Shown here: positions 8,301 to 17,185 of the stretch, piece by piece | Numbering within the stretch: the stretch's first letter is position 1 | How the letters are laid out: every line of letters starts with the position of its first letter | Assembly (NCBI GenBank): GCA_947259985.1 | Contig: CAMYOJ010000019.1 | Location: 1 to 64,000 of the forward strand | Origin: an uncultured Woeseiaceae bacterium | GTDB lineage: Bacteria > Pseudomonadota > Gammaproteobacteria > Steroidobacterales > Woeseiaceae | Direction of reading: 5' to 3' | DNA: 64,000 bases | Position numbers and translations under genes: made by a program | The notes under the pieces: model-generated | Seen by the model: only the letters and a program-made list of their open reading frames with translations | Database searches by the model: none | Told to the model about the DNA's origin: nothing

Positions 8301-8441
8301 TATGAAGATGCCCGGGAACTCGATATCGGGAAATTTTTCGAGCGGCAACAGACGCGACGCGATGATGCCGACCAACGCCAGCGCAACGAAAACGACGACA
8401 GTCGTGACAGGGCGGCGCAGCGCGATCACGGTGTGCTTCAT
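5382..8441 (-). CDS. RND efflux permease (HAE-type), distal of the tandem pair
   Basis: 1019 residues, the normal length for an AcrB/MdtC-type proton-driven inner-membrane permease. The N-terminus is typical (ALRRPVTTVVVFVALALVG), then a first periplasmic porter loop, TM2-TM6 with GMLVDNAVVVTE in TM4 (the Asp being part of the proton relay), a second large porter loop (about 550-850), and the closing GVVVNNGIVLVDHVN helix. Its ATG overlaps the stop of the upstream permease by 4 bp, so the two are translationally coupled, as MdtB and MdtC are, and may form a mixed trimer. It is the last gene of the 13865-5382 operon. The substrate cannot be read from sequence. Confidence 0.9.
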   Translation of the reverse strand: MKHTVIALRRPVTTVVVFVALALVGIIASRLLPLEKFPDIEFPGIFIQVPYEGSTPEEIERLITRPVEEALATLAGVEQMFSSSSEGQSQIFLQFAWDQSMGTRGIEARAKVDGIRHLLPEDVRRIFVFTGSLGDQPVLQLRISSERDLSDSYDLLDRLLKRRLERIDGVSRVDLHGVDPREIRILMKPDLLAAHGVDIAQLRDLLISSNFAVSAGKITAGNQRFSVRPSGEFSSVDEIRELVINPEGLRLRDIADVELVTPERNYGRHLDRDYAIGVAINKTTGTNLVDVTDRVIAEVEEISKLPQMRGINIFSLDNQGDSVRESLSDLLGAGALGGLLALIVLYLFLRQVSTTLIVTASVPFSLMITLGAMYFAGLTLNILSMMGLMLAVGMLVDNAVVVTESIFRHRNEKPGEPHQSTLDGVREVGLAVIAGTATTIIVFAPIIFGAQTDITIFLTHVAITIIVALLASLLIAQTLVPMLAARIAVPPQPKTGALISRITRRYVASLEWIIGHRWWTALGIFLVCVIGVLPMALQLVKFDMFPQDVGRRLFMPYHIEGQHSLERIEATVNTIEEYLYARQDEFNIRSVYSYYDLERAESTLLLTDEEDATLSTREVIERIEKDLPTIAIGKPSFQFDQQGGGEGFTIQISGDSTEMLNELGVNVVRALSSVKGLKDVRSDAESGDREVRVQIDRTRAAAVGLTTADIAQSVAIAMRGENLREFRGETGEVEVRIAFRADDKQNVEQLADLPLYTPDGQRITLGAVATMHIGKAPDVIRRTDRQTAVILSANLEEDVSADDVRPRVNSLMEQIDLPPGYSWKEGRGFERQDETAQMMTQNILLGIACIFLVMAALFESLLLPFSIILGSIVFSIFGVFLFFAATGTTFSFMAMIGIMILIGVVVNNGIVLVDHVNNLRLEGLPRDKAIVLAGRDRLRPILMTVATTIVGLTPLAMGTTQIGGDGPPYYPMARAIIGGLAFSTVVSLLVVPALYVYFDSLAAWGRKVMRTARRAHATA
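5394..5417. other. perfect hairpin at convergent gene ends
   Basis: ATGCGCACGG and CCGTGCGCAT are 10-bp perfect arms with a 4-nt loop, at the very end of the permease gene where it meets the GlyGly-CTERM gene. No T-run follows on either strand, so it would act only as a weak bidirectional terminator or an mRNA 3'-end protector. Confidence 0.4.
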
Positions 8442-11400
8442 GGCGTCGCCCGGGCCTCGCCGGCCGCCACTGGCCAGCGCTTGCGATCCATGAGCGAATA
8501 AACCACGGGAATCACGAGCAGCGTGAGCATCGTCGATACGACGAGGCCACCGATAACCGTGATGGCCATGGGCGTCCTGACCTCCGAGCCTTCGCCGAAT
8601 CCCATTGCCATCGGCAGCAAGCCCAGCGCAGTCGTCAGAGACGTCATCAGGATCGGCCGCAGTCTTGCCGTGCCGGCCTCCATGATTGCGTCAACGCGTT
8701 CCATGCCCTGCGCTCGCAGCTGGTTAATCAGGTCGACGAGAACGATGGCATTGTTGACGACGATACCGGCGAGCATGATGACCCCGATTAGCGCCACGAT
8801 GTTGATCGTGGTACCCGTGATAAACAGTGCCAGCACGGCACCGACGAGTGCGAGCGGGATCGTGAACAGGATTACGAACGGATGGATCAGCGATTCGAAC
8901 TGGGACGCCATGACCAGGTAGACGAGGAAGACGGCGAGCAGCAGCGCGAACTGCATGGATTCAAAGGACTCCTGCATCTCGTCACTCTGGCCCGATACCA
9001 TTGCCGTGACGCCATTTGGCATCGGGATGCGGCTGACGATTTCACCGGCTTCGGCCGCCGCCGTGCCGAGGTCGCCATAGGCGATATTGGACGTGATGAT
9101 CGCGACCCTTTCCTGGGCAACGCGGCGAATCTCGGCGGGCCCCTCGGACACGACGACGTCGGCAACTGCCTCGAGCGTGACCGGCCTGTCCGACATCGGG
9201 TTCACGATCAGGCTTCGAACTTCTTCGATGCTCGAACGGCGCGTGTCGACGCTGCGAACGAGTACGTCGATCTTCTTGTCTCTCCACGTATAGCGTGTGG
9301 CCAGCTCACCGCGTACGTTGGCGACTACGCGATTCGCTATGTCCCGGACCGCCAGCCCCAGCTTCGCGGCGCGCTCCTGGTCGAAGACAATCTGGATCTC
9401 CGGATTGCCGCGCTCGACGGTCGTCTTGATGTCCGTAAACCGATCCGATGCGGACATGGCGTCGGTCACCAGTTGGCTGACACGCGCCAGTGCCTCCAGG
9501 TCATAGCCCGCGACCTCGATCTGCAAAGGGCTCGCGAACGACAGTAATGATGGGCGGCTGAATTCATACTGCACACCCGGCAGGCGCGCAAGTTCGGCAC
9601 GCATCGCGTCCATGGTGCGGTTTTCCGCCTCTCTGCCGCTACCCGGTCGCAGCGTGATGCTCATCGTGCCTGTGTTGTCGCCGGCGTCGACAGGGTTGGC
9701 GTCGAGGCGATTGCCCGTACCCGCGACCGAGTAGTCGAGCGCCACATCGTCTATGGCCGACGCGGCGCGCTGGGTCGCCTGGATCGCGCGATCGGTCTCG
9801 CTCAGCGGCGCGCCGGGCGGGAGCCTGAGATCGACGCTGAACTCGCCCTGTGAGAACTGCGGGATCAACTCGGTGCCGAGCCGCGGTATCAACGACATGG
9901 TCGCGACGAAAATGAAGGTCGCCATACCGACGACGATCCAGCGGTGACCCAGTGACCAGCGCAGCAGGCCCGGATACACGGCTGCGACGCCACCGTACAG
10001 GCGTTGCAGCAACCAGGTCGGCGCCCACAACAGTGCCCAGAATAATTTGCGGATGCCCAAGAACAGCGCGCCGAACAGGCGCACGACAAAGGCGATCGTA
10101 CGCGTGAACCAACCCGCCGGCTTGCCGTCGCCGCCATCGTCATAGCGACTGCGGGCGCCCAGCGAAGCGAGCATCGGGATCAGCGTCAGCGCTACCAGCA
10201 GCGAGAACAGCAGTGCAAAAGTGACCGTCAAAGCCTGGTCCCGGAAAAGCTGCCCTGCAACACCGCTGATAAATACCATCGGGAAGAACACGGCAATGGT
10301 AGTGAGCGTGGCGGCAACCACGGCCGAGCCGACTTCTGTCGTACCGTTTTTCGCCGCCGCAACGACATCCTGTCCCTGCTCTTTCTTGCGAACAATGTTT
10401 TCGAGCACGACGATGGAGTTGTCGACCAGCATGCCCACCGCGAGCGCAATGCCGCCCAGCGACATGATGTTGAGGGAGATGTCGTTCGTGTACATCAACA
10501 GGAACGTGCCGATGACGGATACGGGGATAGCGATACCCACGATCGTCGTGGCACGCGAATCACGCAGGAACCCGTAAAGCACGAATATCGCAATCAGGCC
10601 GCCGAGGACGGCTGCCGTTCGTACGTCGTTGACCGCTGACGATATGAAGGTCGACTGGTCGTAGATCTCAATGAGCTCGATGTCCTCGGGCAGCGACTCG
10701 CGAATGCGTTCAACGCGTTGCTGTATTCGCCTCGCCACCTGGACGGTGTTGGCATCGCCTTCCTTGTAGACAGCGAGTTCAACGGACTCACGACCTTTTA
10801 CTCTCGTGATGGCCTCGCGTTCCTTGTAACCGCGCTCGACAATGGCGACGTCGCGCAGATAGACAGGTCGATCGGCAACATAGGCGACGATCGCATCGCG
10901 AAATTCGTCAACGCTCTGGAACTCGTTGAGCGTCCTGACGAGGAAGCGCTGGTTGCCTTCCTCGAGCCGGCCACCCGACAGGTTGACGTTCTCGGCGCGA
11001 ATACGAGACGCGATTTGCTCGATGCTGAGCCCGAGTTGCGAAAGCTTTTGTTGATCGACGCGAATCTGTATCTCGTCCTCGAGGCCGCCGCTGACCTTGA
11101 CAGCCGCCGTGCCTTCCTCGGCTTCCAGGTCGGTCTTGATGCGGTCCTCGGCGAGCCGCCGAAGCGCTTTCAGGTCGGCCGTGGTTCCGTCGGCGTCATC
11201 CTTGTAGAGCAGACCCAGCCGCACGATGGGCTCGGATGACGGATCGAAGCGCAGCAATAACGGGCGCTCGGCTTCGAGCGGCAGGAACAATATGTCGAGC
11301 TTCTCGCGGACGTCGACACCGGCGATATCCATGTCGGTGCCCCACAGGAACTCGATCGTCACATCGGACTGGCCCGACCGCGACACCGATCGGACCAGGC

Positions 11401-11635
11401 GCACGTTGCGCACGACGCCAACGGATTCCTCGATCGGTTTCGTCAACAGGTTTTCGACTTCAACAGGCGCGGCGCCCGTAAGTTCGGTCCTGACTGTCAG
11501 CGTGGGGTAGGAAATATCCGGCAACAGGTTCAGTTTCAGGCGCGACAGCGACACCATACCGAAAAGCACGATCGCGACCATGAGCATGACGATCGTTACT
11601 CTACGTTCCGTGGCGATTTCGATAATGCGGCGCAT
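8438..11635 (-). CDS. RND efflux permease (HAE-type), proximal of the tandem pair
   Basis: 1065 residues. N-terminal RRVTIVMLMVAIVLFGMVSL is followed by LLPDISYPTLTV, the standard entry into the first porter loop. TM4 carries GMLVDNSIVVLE and the C-terminal half ends with GIVVNNAIVLVDLIN. Between the two halves (about 495-555) is an insertion of mostly hydrophobic and tryptophan-rich sequence (FFLGIRK-like helices, LFWALLWAPTWLLQRLY), making the protein longer than AcrB-class members. That probably adds an amphipathic segment at the membrane face. It overlaps the adaptor gene upstream by a single base and the next permease by 4 bp. Confidence 0.9.
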   Translation of the reverse strand: MRRIIEIATERRVTIVMLMVAIVLFGMVSLSRLKLNLLPDISYPTLTVRTELTGAAPVEVENLLTKPIEESVGVVRNVRLVRSVSRSGQSDVTIEFLWGTDMDIAGVDVREKLDILFLPLEAERPLLLRFDPSSEPIVRLGLLYKDDADGTTADLKALRRLAEDRIKTDLEAEEGTAAVKVSGGLEDEIQIRVDQQKLSQLGLSIEQIASRIRAENVNLSGGRLEEGNQRFLVRTLNEFQSVDEFRDAIVAYVADRPVYLRDVAIVERGYKEREAITRVKGRESVELAVYKEGDANTVQVARRIQQRVERIRESLPEDIELIEIYDQSTFISSAVNDVRTAAVLGGLIAIFVLYGFLRDSRATTIVGIAIPVSVIGTFLLMYTNDISLNIMSLGGIALAVGMLVDNSIVVLENIVRKKEQGQDVVAAAKNGTTEVGSAVVAATLTTIAVFFPMVFISGVAGQLFRDQALTVTFALLFSLLVALTLIPMLASLGARSRYDDGGDGKPAGWFTRTIAFVVRLFGALFLGIRKLFWALLWAPTWLLQRLYGGVAAVYPGLLRWSLGHRWIVVGMATFIFVATMSLIPRLGTELIPQFSQGEFSVDLRLPPGAPLSETDRAIQATQRAASAIDDVALDYSVAGTGNRLDANPVDAGDNTGTMSITLRPGSGREAENRTMDAMRAELARLPGVQYEFSRPSLLSFASPLQIEVAGYDLEALARVSQLVTDAMSASDRFTDIKTTVERGNPEIQIVFDQERAAKLGLAVRDIANRVVANVRGELATRYTWRDKKIDVLVRSVDTRRSSIEEVRSLIVNPMSDRPVTLEAVADVVVSEGPAEIRRVAQERVAIITSNIAYGDLGTAAAEAGEIVSRIPMPNGVTAMVSGQSDEMQESFESMQFALLLAVFLVYLVMASQFESLIHPFVILFTIPLALVGAVLALFITGTTINIVALIGVIMLAGIVVNNAIVLVDLINQLRAQGMERVDAIMEAGTARLRPILMTSLTTALGLLPMAMGFGEGSEVRTPMAITVIGGLVVSTMLTLLVIPVVYSLMDRKRWPVAAGEARATP

Positions 11636-12723
11636 CAGTCGTCACCCTCCGCGACGGCAGCCTCGCTATCATCATCCGCCGCATTGATCACGGTAACGCT
11701 CGCATCGGCTTTAAGGCCGACCTGGCCGACCGTTATTACGGCGTCGTTGTCGTCGAGGCCGGCGGTGATCTCGATCATGCCTTTCTCGCTGAACCCGGTT
11801 TCGACAAACTTGCGAATCGCGATGTTGTCCTCGACGACGAAAACGCTCGATTCGCCCGCGTCCTCGACAATTGCGCTGCGCGGCACCTGCAGCGCATTCG
11901 CATGCCGGTCATAGACGATACTCAGGCGCGCAAACATGCCGGGCTTGATGCGGCGCTCCTCGTCGCTGATCTCAACCGTGATCTTGAAAGTGCCGGTTTC
12001 GGGATCGACGATGGGGCTCACCCGTGTCACTTCCGCAATGGTGCGCTGTCCCGAGAGGGCATCGATATCGATGGCCACGGGCTGCCCCGGGGATAGTTGT
12101 CGGTATTCGCGTTCCGGCACGTGCAGGTAGGTAACGAGCGGATCAAGGCTTGTGACCCTGAAAAGCGGCTCGCCCACGTTGATCGTGTTGCCGAGCCTGA
12201 CGTAGCGTTCCGAAACCACGCCGTCGATCGGCGCCCTGATCTGCGTGTAGTCGAGCTCCAGGCTGGCAAGGTTGTAGGAGGCCTGCAACGCCTCGAGATC
12301 ATACTGGATCTTTTCGAAGTCACCTTCGCTGATCAGCCCTTTCTCTTTGAGATCCTCGTTGCGCTCGAAATCGCGCTGCAGCTTCTGGAGCCGCGCCCGG
12401 GACTCATTGAGTTCCAGCCGCAGGCGGTCGCCATCGAGGCGTGCGAGAACCTGGTTCTTCGTGACTTCATCACCTTCTTCGACGAGCAACTCGCGGATTT
12501 CGCCTTCGACCTTGGCAATGACGTCGGCTTCGGCGAAGGCTTCTATCGGTGCCGTGCCGGAGTAGACCGCGTAGATATCACCGCGAACAGGCTGGCTGAC
12601 CTCGACGGGAACGGGCGGCGTTTCGTCCTCTTCATCCTGTTCTTCCGCTTCCTCGCCGGCGCCACAGGCACTCAATAGAAAAAAGCCGGCCAGCACCACG
12701 CAGCCGATACGGTATAGCTTCAT
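11635..12723 (-). CDS. RND periplasmic adaptor (membrane fusion) lipoprotein
   Basis: 362 residues. The signal peptide ends in a lipobox (LLSAC), so the mature protein starts at a lipidated Cys near residue 20. A short acidic linker (EEAEEQDEEDE) follows, then the biotinyl-lipoyl half (VIAKVEGEIRELLVEEGDEV), a helical hairpin (about 95-150), the second lipoyl half (IRAPIDGVVSERYVRLG), a beta-barrel and a membrane-proximal domain. Adaptors link the permease to a TolC-type channel. It is one of two adaptors in this operon, suggesting that each permease has its own partner or that they form a mixed ring. Confidence 0.9.
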   Translation of the reverse strand: MKLYRIGCVVLAGFFLLSACGAGEEAEEQDEEDETPPVPVEVSQPVRGDIYAVYSGTAPIEAFAEADVIAKVEGEIRELLVEEGDEVTKNQVLARLDGDRLRLELNESRARLQKLQRDFERNEDLKEKGLISEGDFEKIQYDLEALQASYNLASLELDYTQIRAPIDGVVSERYVRLGNTINVGEPLFRVTSLDPLVTYLHVPEREYRQLSPGQPVAIDIDALSGQRTIAEVTRVSPIVDPETGTFKITVEISDEERRIKPGMFARLSIVYDRHANALQVPRSAIVEDAGESSVFVVEDNIAIRKFVETGFSEKGMIEITAGLDDNDAVITVGQVGLKADASVTVINAADDDSEAAVAEGDD

Positions 12724-12788
12724 TGAATCCTCCCCAGTACGTCCGCGATACGGGCGTCGCCCGGCTACACCCTTATTGGGTATTCGTA

Positions 12789-13865
12789 TCAGCCGGAGAA
12801 GCTGTCCTGAAATTTGTTGCTTGCGAGCACCTTGCTACCGTCGCGCAAACCGGAATGTCCAACGACAACGATACTCTCGTTTTCATCGAGGCCACCGAGG
12901 ATCTCGATCTTGCCGTCGGCTTCGATTCCCGTTTCCACGATACGACGCACAACCTCGCCGTCGCTGACAACATAGACACTCGTGAGGTCGTCTTCGTCCA
13001 GCAGGGCAGCGGCCGGAATCACGAGCGCGTCCGCGTGCTTTTCATAGGCAATCGTGAATCGCCCGAACATGCCCGGCGCCAGCCTGTGATCGCTGTTATC
13101 GATGACTGCCGTCGCGCGGAATGTACCGTTACGTGTATCGATCGTCGGACTGATGCGCACGATCGACGCGGGAAAATCGGTTTCGGGCATTGACGCGACT
13201 GTGAGCGTCGCGCTGTGCCCGGCCTGGAACTTCGGCAGCTGCGCCTGCGGAATCTGCAGGTAGGCAACGAGCTCTGCCGTATCCGTGATTCGGAATGCCA
13301 CCTGGTTGACGGTAACGTTCTGCCCCGGCTTGATTTCGCGGGCCGATACGACGCCAGGAATCGTTGCGCGGATCTTCGAGTAGTCGTAGTTGAGCGCCTT
13401 GAGTTCAAAGGTCGCCTCGAGTGCCGCGAGGTCATACTTCAGACCCTCGAACATCGATGTGCTGACCAGGCCACGCTTGTGAAGATCGACGTTTCTCTTG
13501 TACTCCTTGCGCGCCTGCTCGAGATTGGCTTTGGCGGCGAGCATTTCCAGCCGCAGGCGCTCACCATCGAGGCGCGCCAGTACCTGGCCGGCTTTGACGA
13601 CATCGCCTTCCTCGACGAGCAGCTCCACGACCTCACCGGCTACCCGCGCAAGAACGGGAGCGTCGGCGTCCGAGGCGATCGTCGCTGTAGCGTCGTAGGT
13701 CGCGAAGATATCCAGCCGGTACGGTTGCGCTACCTCAACGGGAACCGGTGTAGCGGCCTGTATCGTTTCGGCGTCATTGACACTGGCCTCGCCCGTTCCG
13801 CAACCCGAGAGGGTCGCCAGGCTGGCGAAAGTGAGTGCCGCAAATACTGTCGTCGGTGTTTTCAT
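12789..13865 (-). CDS. RND periplasmic adaptor lipoprotein, first gene of the four-gene operon
   Basis: 358 residues with a lipobox LSGC near residue 22, then the same adaptor plan as its neighbour: ARVAGEVVELLVEEGDVV (first lipoyl half), a helical hairpin of about 100-155, RATIPGVVSAREIKPGQNV (second lipoyl half), then beta-barrel and membrane-proximal domains ending at GGLDENESIVVVG. It resembles the protein at 11635-12723 throughout, so the pair probably arose by duplication. The ATG at 13865 lies about 30 bp from a good sigma-70 promoter with an embedded palindrome. A 65-bp gap separates it from the next adaptor. Confidence 0.88.
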   Translation of the reverse strand: MKTPTTVFAALTFASLATLSGCGTGEASVNDAETIQAATPVPVEVAQPYRLDIFATYDATATIASDADAPVLARVAGEVVELLVEEGDVVKAGQVLARLDGERLRLEMLAAKANLEQARKEYKRNVDLHKRGLVSTSMFEGLKYDLAALEATFELKALNYDYSKIRATIPGVVSAREIKPGQNVTVNQVAFRITDTAELVAYLQIPQAQLPKFQAGHSATLTVASMPETDFPASIVRISPTIDTRNGTFRATAVIDNSDHRLAPGMFGRFTIAYEKHADALVIPAAALLDEDDLTSVYVVSDGEVVRRIVETGIEADGKIEILGGLDENESIVVVGHSGLRDGSKVLASNKFQDSFSG

Positions 13866-13881
13866 AGTCGTTCAACTAATT

Positions 13882-13923
13882 TAGTGTTGTAGTGAAGTAT
13901 AACACTAGCTCGGTATAACGCAA
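13882..13923 (-). promoter_or_regulatory. promoter and operator-like palindrome of the four-gene RND operon
   Basis: On the minus strand TTGCGT (13918-13923) and TATACT (13896-13901) are 16 bp apart, a good sigma-70 promoter. The -10 box is embedded in an inverted repeat, TAGTGTT-N12-AACACTA (13882-13907), where a repressor would block transcription. The palindrome is of the size used by TetR-type repressors, but no such gene is adjacent. Confidence 0.6.
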
Positions 13924-13979
13924 CCCATTTTTTGGATTGCCCGCGGATCGCCCTGGCCATAAAAATCAAAGACTTAGCC

Positions 13980-14003
13980 AAAAACTATCGGCAGTTTCTG
14001 CCG
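13980..14003 (-). terminator. Rho-independent terminator of the padR-RND operon
   Basis: Read on the minus strand, CGGCAG-AAA-CTGCCG is followed by ATAG and five T residues. It lies 42 bp past the stop of the permease gene at 14045. It separates the two RND operons. Confidence 0.55.
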
Positions 14004-14044
14004 TTTCCTGACTATTAGATGCGCGAAATGCGGATTTGGATTGC

Positions 14045-17000
14045 CTAGGGCGCGGAAAAGTCTCCGCTGACGGGCAGGGTTTGGCGCGCATGCCAGCGTT
14101 TCAGCACGTTTGCCTGGACCATGAGAAGGCTCGGCGTGAGCAGCAGGGTCAGCAAGGTGGCGAATGCCAGGCCGCCTGCGACCGAGGAGGCCAGCTGCGT
14201 CCACCACTGGGAACTGGGTGCGCCGATCGAGACTTCACGATCGATGAGGTTGATATTGACCCCCAGCACCATGGGCATCAGGCCGACGATGGTCGTGACC
14301 GTCGTCAGCAGAACGGGACGAAGCCGAATGGCGCAGGTTCTGATTATGGCGTCGAACGCCTCCTCGCCACGACTGCGCAAAACGTTATAAGTGTCGATAA
14401 AGACGATGTTGTTGTTGACGACGATACCGGCCAGCGTAATGACGCCGACGCTCGACATGATCACGCCGAAAGGTTTGCCCATGATCAGGTGGCCCAGCAG
14501 CACGCCGCCCGTCGAGAACAGCACAGCCGTGAGTATCAGGCCGGCCTGGTAGATGCTGTTGAACTGCGTCACGAGAATAATGGCCATAATCGCCAGCGCC
14601 ATCATCATCGCGCGCGCTAGAAACGCCATGTCCTCTTCCTGGTCCTCGGTGCTACCGCCGAAACTCATCGCGACACGGGGGTCGATGCCGAGCGTTGGCA
14701 GTGCGTTCCTGAGTTCGGCGACGACATCGGTAACGAGATAGTCGCTGGCAACGTCGGCGTCGATCGCCAGGGTCCGTCGCATGTCGATGCGCCGAATCGA
14801 GCTGACCTTCTGCGCCGGCACACGTTCGATGAAGGTACTGATGGGCACCTGCCCGTTGTCGGTCGGAATTCGCAGCTCGTCGATTTGTGCGAGGCTGCGG
14901 CGATCCGCGGGGTAGCGGACGCGGATGTCGATCTCGTCATCGCTGTCATCGGGGCGGTACTCGCCAATCTTGATGCCGTTGGTAACGAGCTGCACCATCG
15001 CGCCAACCAGGGAGATATCCGCTCCGAAGCGCGCCGCCTCGGCACGGTCGACCTTGATCTGCCATTCGATACCGGGCAGCGGGCGGCTGTCCTCGATATT
15101 GACGATGCCGCCGTACTGCTCCATGAGACCGCGAACATCCGCCACGGCCTGGCTGAGCGCGTCGGGATAGCGTGACGTGAATTCGATGCGAATCGGCTTT
15201 CCGATCGGCGGGCCCGGGTCCGGTTTGCGCGTCTCTATCTTGATGCCGACCAGGTCGCTGGTCCTGTCGCGAATTTCGGCGAGTATCTCGTCGGCGGGCC
15301 GGTGGAGTTTCCAGTCGACATAGTTGAGCGTGAGTGACCCGATCTGGTCCTCGGCGCCATGGTCACCGCCGCCGGTCTTGGCGTAAAGGAACTCGATTTC
15401 GGGCATGTCGAGCACACGCTCCTCGACCTGCCGTACCAGGTAGTCGCGCTCATCGGTCGACAGGTCTCCGCGCGCGCGTATATCCACCATGCCGAAAGGC
15501 TGCTCCACGTCGGGGAAATACTCGATGCCCTTGCCAAACAGGAAAAATGTGGCATACACGGCCAGCAGCAACGCCGACACACCGCCGACGCTGATCCATG
15601 GGTGCCTGAGCGAACGCTTCAGAAACTGCACATAGCGACCGGTCAGGCCGGTCACCGTGTCGAGATCGCCGCGCTCGGCTGCCGCGAGATTGCGGCGCGC
15701 CTCTTCGGTGTTCGCTCCCGTGCGGCCAAAAATCGATCCGAGAGTCGGTACGAACAGCAGCGCCATGATCAGCGACGCCGACAGCACGGCGATCAGTGTG
15801 ATCGGCAGGTACTTCATGAACTCGCCCGATGTTCCGGGCCATAATGCCAGCGGCACGAAAGCGGCAAGCGTCGTGCAGGTTGAGGCGATGATGGGCCAGG
15901 ACATGCGAATGGCGGCGCGCGAGTAGGCGTCGTGCCGGGACTCGCCCTCGGCCAGGCGCCGGTCCGCCATCTCGGTAACGACGATCGCGCCGTCCACGAG
16001 CATGCCCACGGCCATGATCAGTGCGAACAGCACCATCATGTTGATCGTGATACCGAACGATCCGATCAGCAGGATACCCATCAGGAAGCTGCCGGGGATG
16101 GCGACGCCCACGAGTAAGGCGGAGCGAATACCGAGGATGCCGATAATCACGATGAACACCAGCAACACGGCGGCAAGCACGTTGTTCTGTAATTCACTCA
16201 GCATATCGTCGACGTCGTCGGATTTGTTGCGCGAGGCGACGACTTCTATGTCGACGGGCCAGTAGGCACGCTCTTCCTCGATGACCGAGAACACCTCGGC
16301 CACCGTATCGATGACATTGGCGCCCGAACGCTGCACGACTTCAATGGCGAGGGCCGGTTTACCGTTCAGCCGCGCCACGCTCTCGGCGTCCTTGTAGGTA
16401 CGTCGAACCTGGGCGATGTCCTTGAAATGCACGATGCGTTCGCCGACCGCCTTTATCGGCATCCGCAGCACGTCGTCGGCGCTCTCGAAGACGCCGGGCA
16501 CCTTGACGGGGAAGCGACCCTCGTCGGAGTGCAGCGCGCCGGCGGCAACGAGTCGATTGTTGCGCGTTACAAAGTTAATGATCTGTGCCTGGTCGAGACC
16601 GTAGCTCTCCATGGCCAGTGGATCGACAACCACTTCCATGAGCTCTTCGCGCGTGCCGACGAGATTGACTTCGAGTACGCCGCTCAGCGCCTCGAATTTC
16701 TCCTTGAGGTCCTTGGCTATGGTCGTCAGCGCACGTTCGGGCACGTTACCGGCAAGGTTGAGTACCAGCATCGGGTCGAAGCGCGACATCTTGACCTCGT
16801 GCACTATCGGTTCGTCGGTCTCGCCCGGCAGCTTGGCCTTGGCGAGATCCGCCTTCTCGCGTACATCCTGCAGTGCCTGCTTGGTGTCAATGCCTGCGTA
16901 AAACTCGACGTGTACATTGGCGCCGCCCTCGTAGGCACTGGCGATCATTTCCTTTATGCCTTCGATCGAGCGCAGTTCCTGCTCCATCGGCCGCACCAGC

Positions 17001-17185
17001 AGGCGCTCGGAATCCTCGGGCGAAATGCCGTCGTGTTCAATATTGATGTAGATGACCGGGATCTCGATGTCCGGCTCGGCTTCCTTGGGGATCGTCGAAT
17101 AGGCGACGATGCCGCCGGTCAGAATGACCAGCAGCGACAGGACCACGGTGCGTGATCGCCGCATTGCCGCATCAATGATGTCCAT
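14045..17185 (-). CDS. RND efflux permease, third of the cluster
   Basis: 1046 residues with the full two-repeat RND plan: an N-terminal helix (RTVVLSLLVILTGGIVAYST), PKEAEPDIEIPVIYI entering the first porter loop, TM4 with GMLVDGAIVVTE, a second porter loop (about 560-850) and GIVVNNNIVFIDTYN near the end. The TM4 motif has Gly where the two neighbouring permeases have Asn; the proton-relay Asp is kept. It belongs to a different RND branch from the other two, closer to single-permease systems. Its ATG overlaps the last base of the adaptor gene. It ends at 14045, before a terminator. Confidence 0.88.
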   Translation of the reverse strand: MDIIDAAMRRSRTVVLSLLVILTGGIVAYSTIPKEAEPDIEIPVIYINIEHDGISPEDSERLLVRPMEQELRSIEGIKEMIASAYEGGANVHVEFYAGIDTKQALQDVREKADLAKAKLPGETDEPIVHEVKMSRFDPMLVLNLAGNVPERALTTIAKDLKEKFEALSGVLEVNLVGTREELMEVVVDPLAMESYGLDQAQIINFVTRNNRLVAAGALHSDEGRFPVKVPGVFESADDVLRMPIKAVGERIVHFKDIAQVRRTYKDAESVARLNGKPALAIEVVQRSGANVIDTVAEVFSVIEEERAYWPVDIEVVASRNKSDDVDDMLSELQNNVLAAVLLVFIVIIGILGIRSALLVGVAIPGSFLMGILLIGSFGITINMMVLFALIMAVGMLVDGAIVVTEMADRRLAEGESRHDAYSRAAIRMSWPIIASTCTTLAAFVPLALWPGTSGEFMKYLPITLIAVLSASLIMALLFVPTLGSIFGRTGANTEEARRNLAAAERGDLDTVTGLTGRYVQFLKRSLRHPWISVGGVSALLLAVYATFFLFGKGIEYFPDVEQPFGMVDIRARGDLSTDERDYLVRQVEERVLDMPEIEFLYAKTGGGDHGAEDQIGSLTLNYVDWKLHRPADEILAEIRDRTSDLVGIKIETRKPDPGPPIGKPIRIEFTSRYPDALSQAVADVRGLMEQYGGIVNIEDSRPLPGIEWQIKVDRAEAARFGADISLVGAMVQLVTNGIKIGEYRPDDSDDEIDIRVRYPADRRSLAQIDELRIPTDNGQVPISTFIERVPAQKVSSIRRIDMRRTLAIDADVASDYLVTDVVAELRNALPTLGIDPRVAMSFGGSTEDQEEDMAFLARAMMMALAIMAIILVTQFNSIYQAGLILTAVLFSTGGVLLGHLIMGKPFGVIMSSVGVITLAGIVVNNNIVFIDTYNVLRSRGEEAFDAIIRTCAIRLRPVLLTTVTTIVGLMPMVLGVNINLIDREVSIGAPSSQWWTQLASSVAGGLAFATLLTLLLTPSLLMVQANVLKRWHARQTLPVSGDFSAP

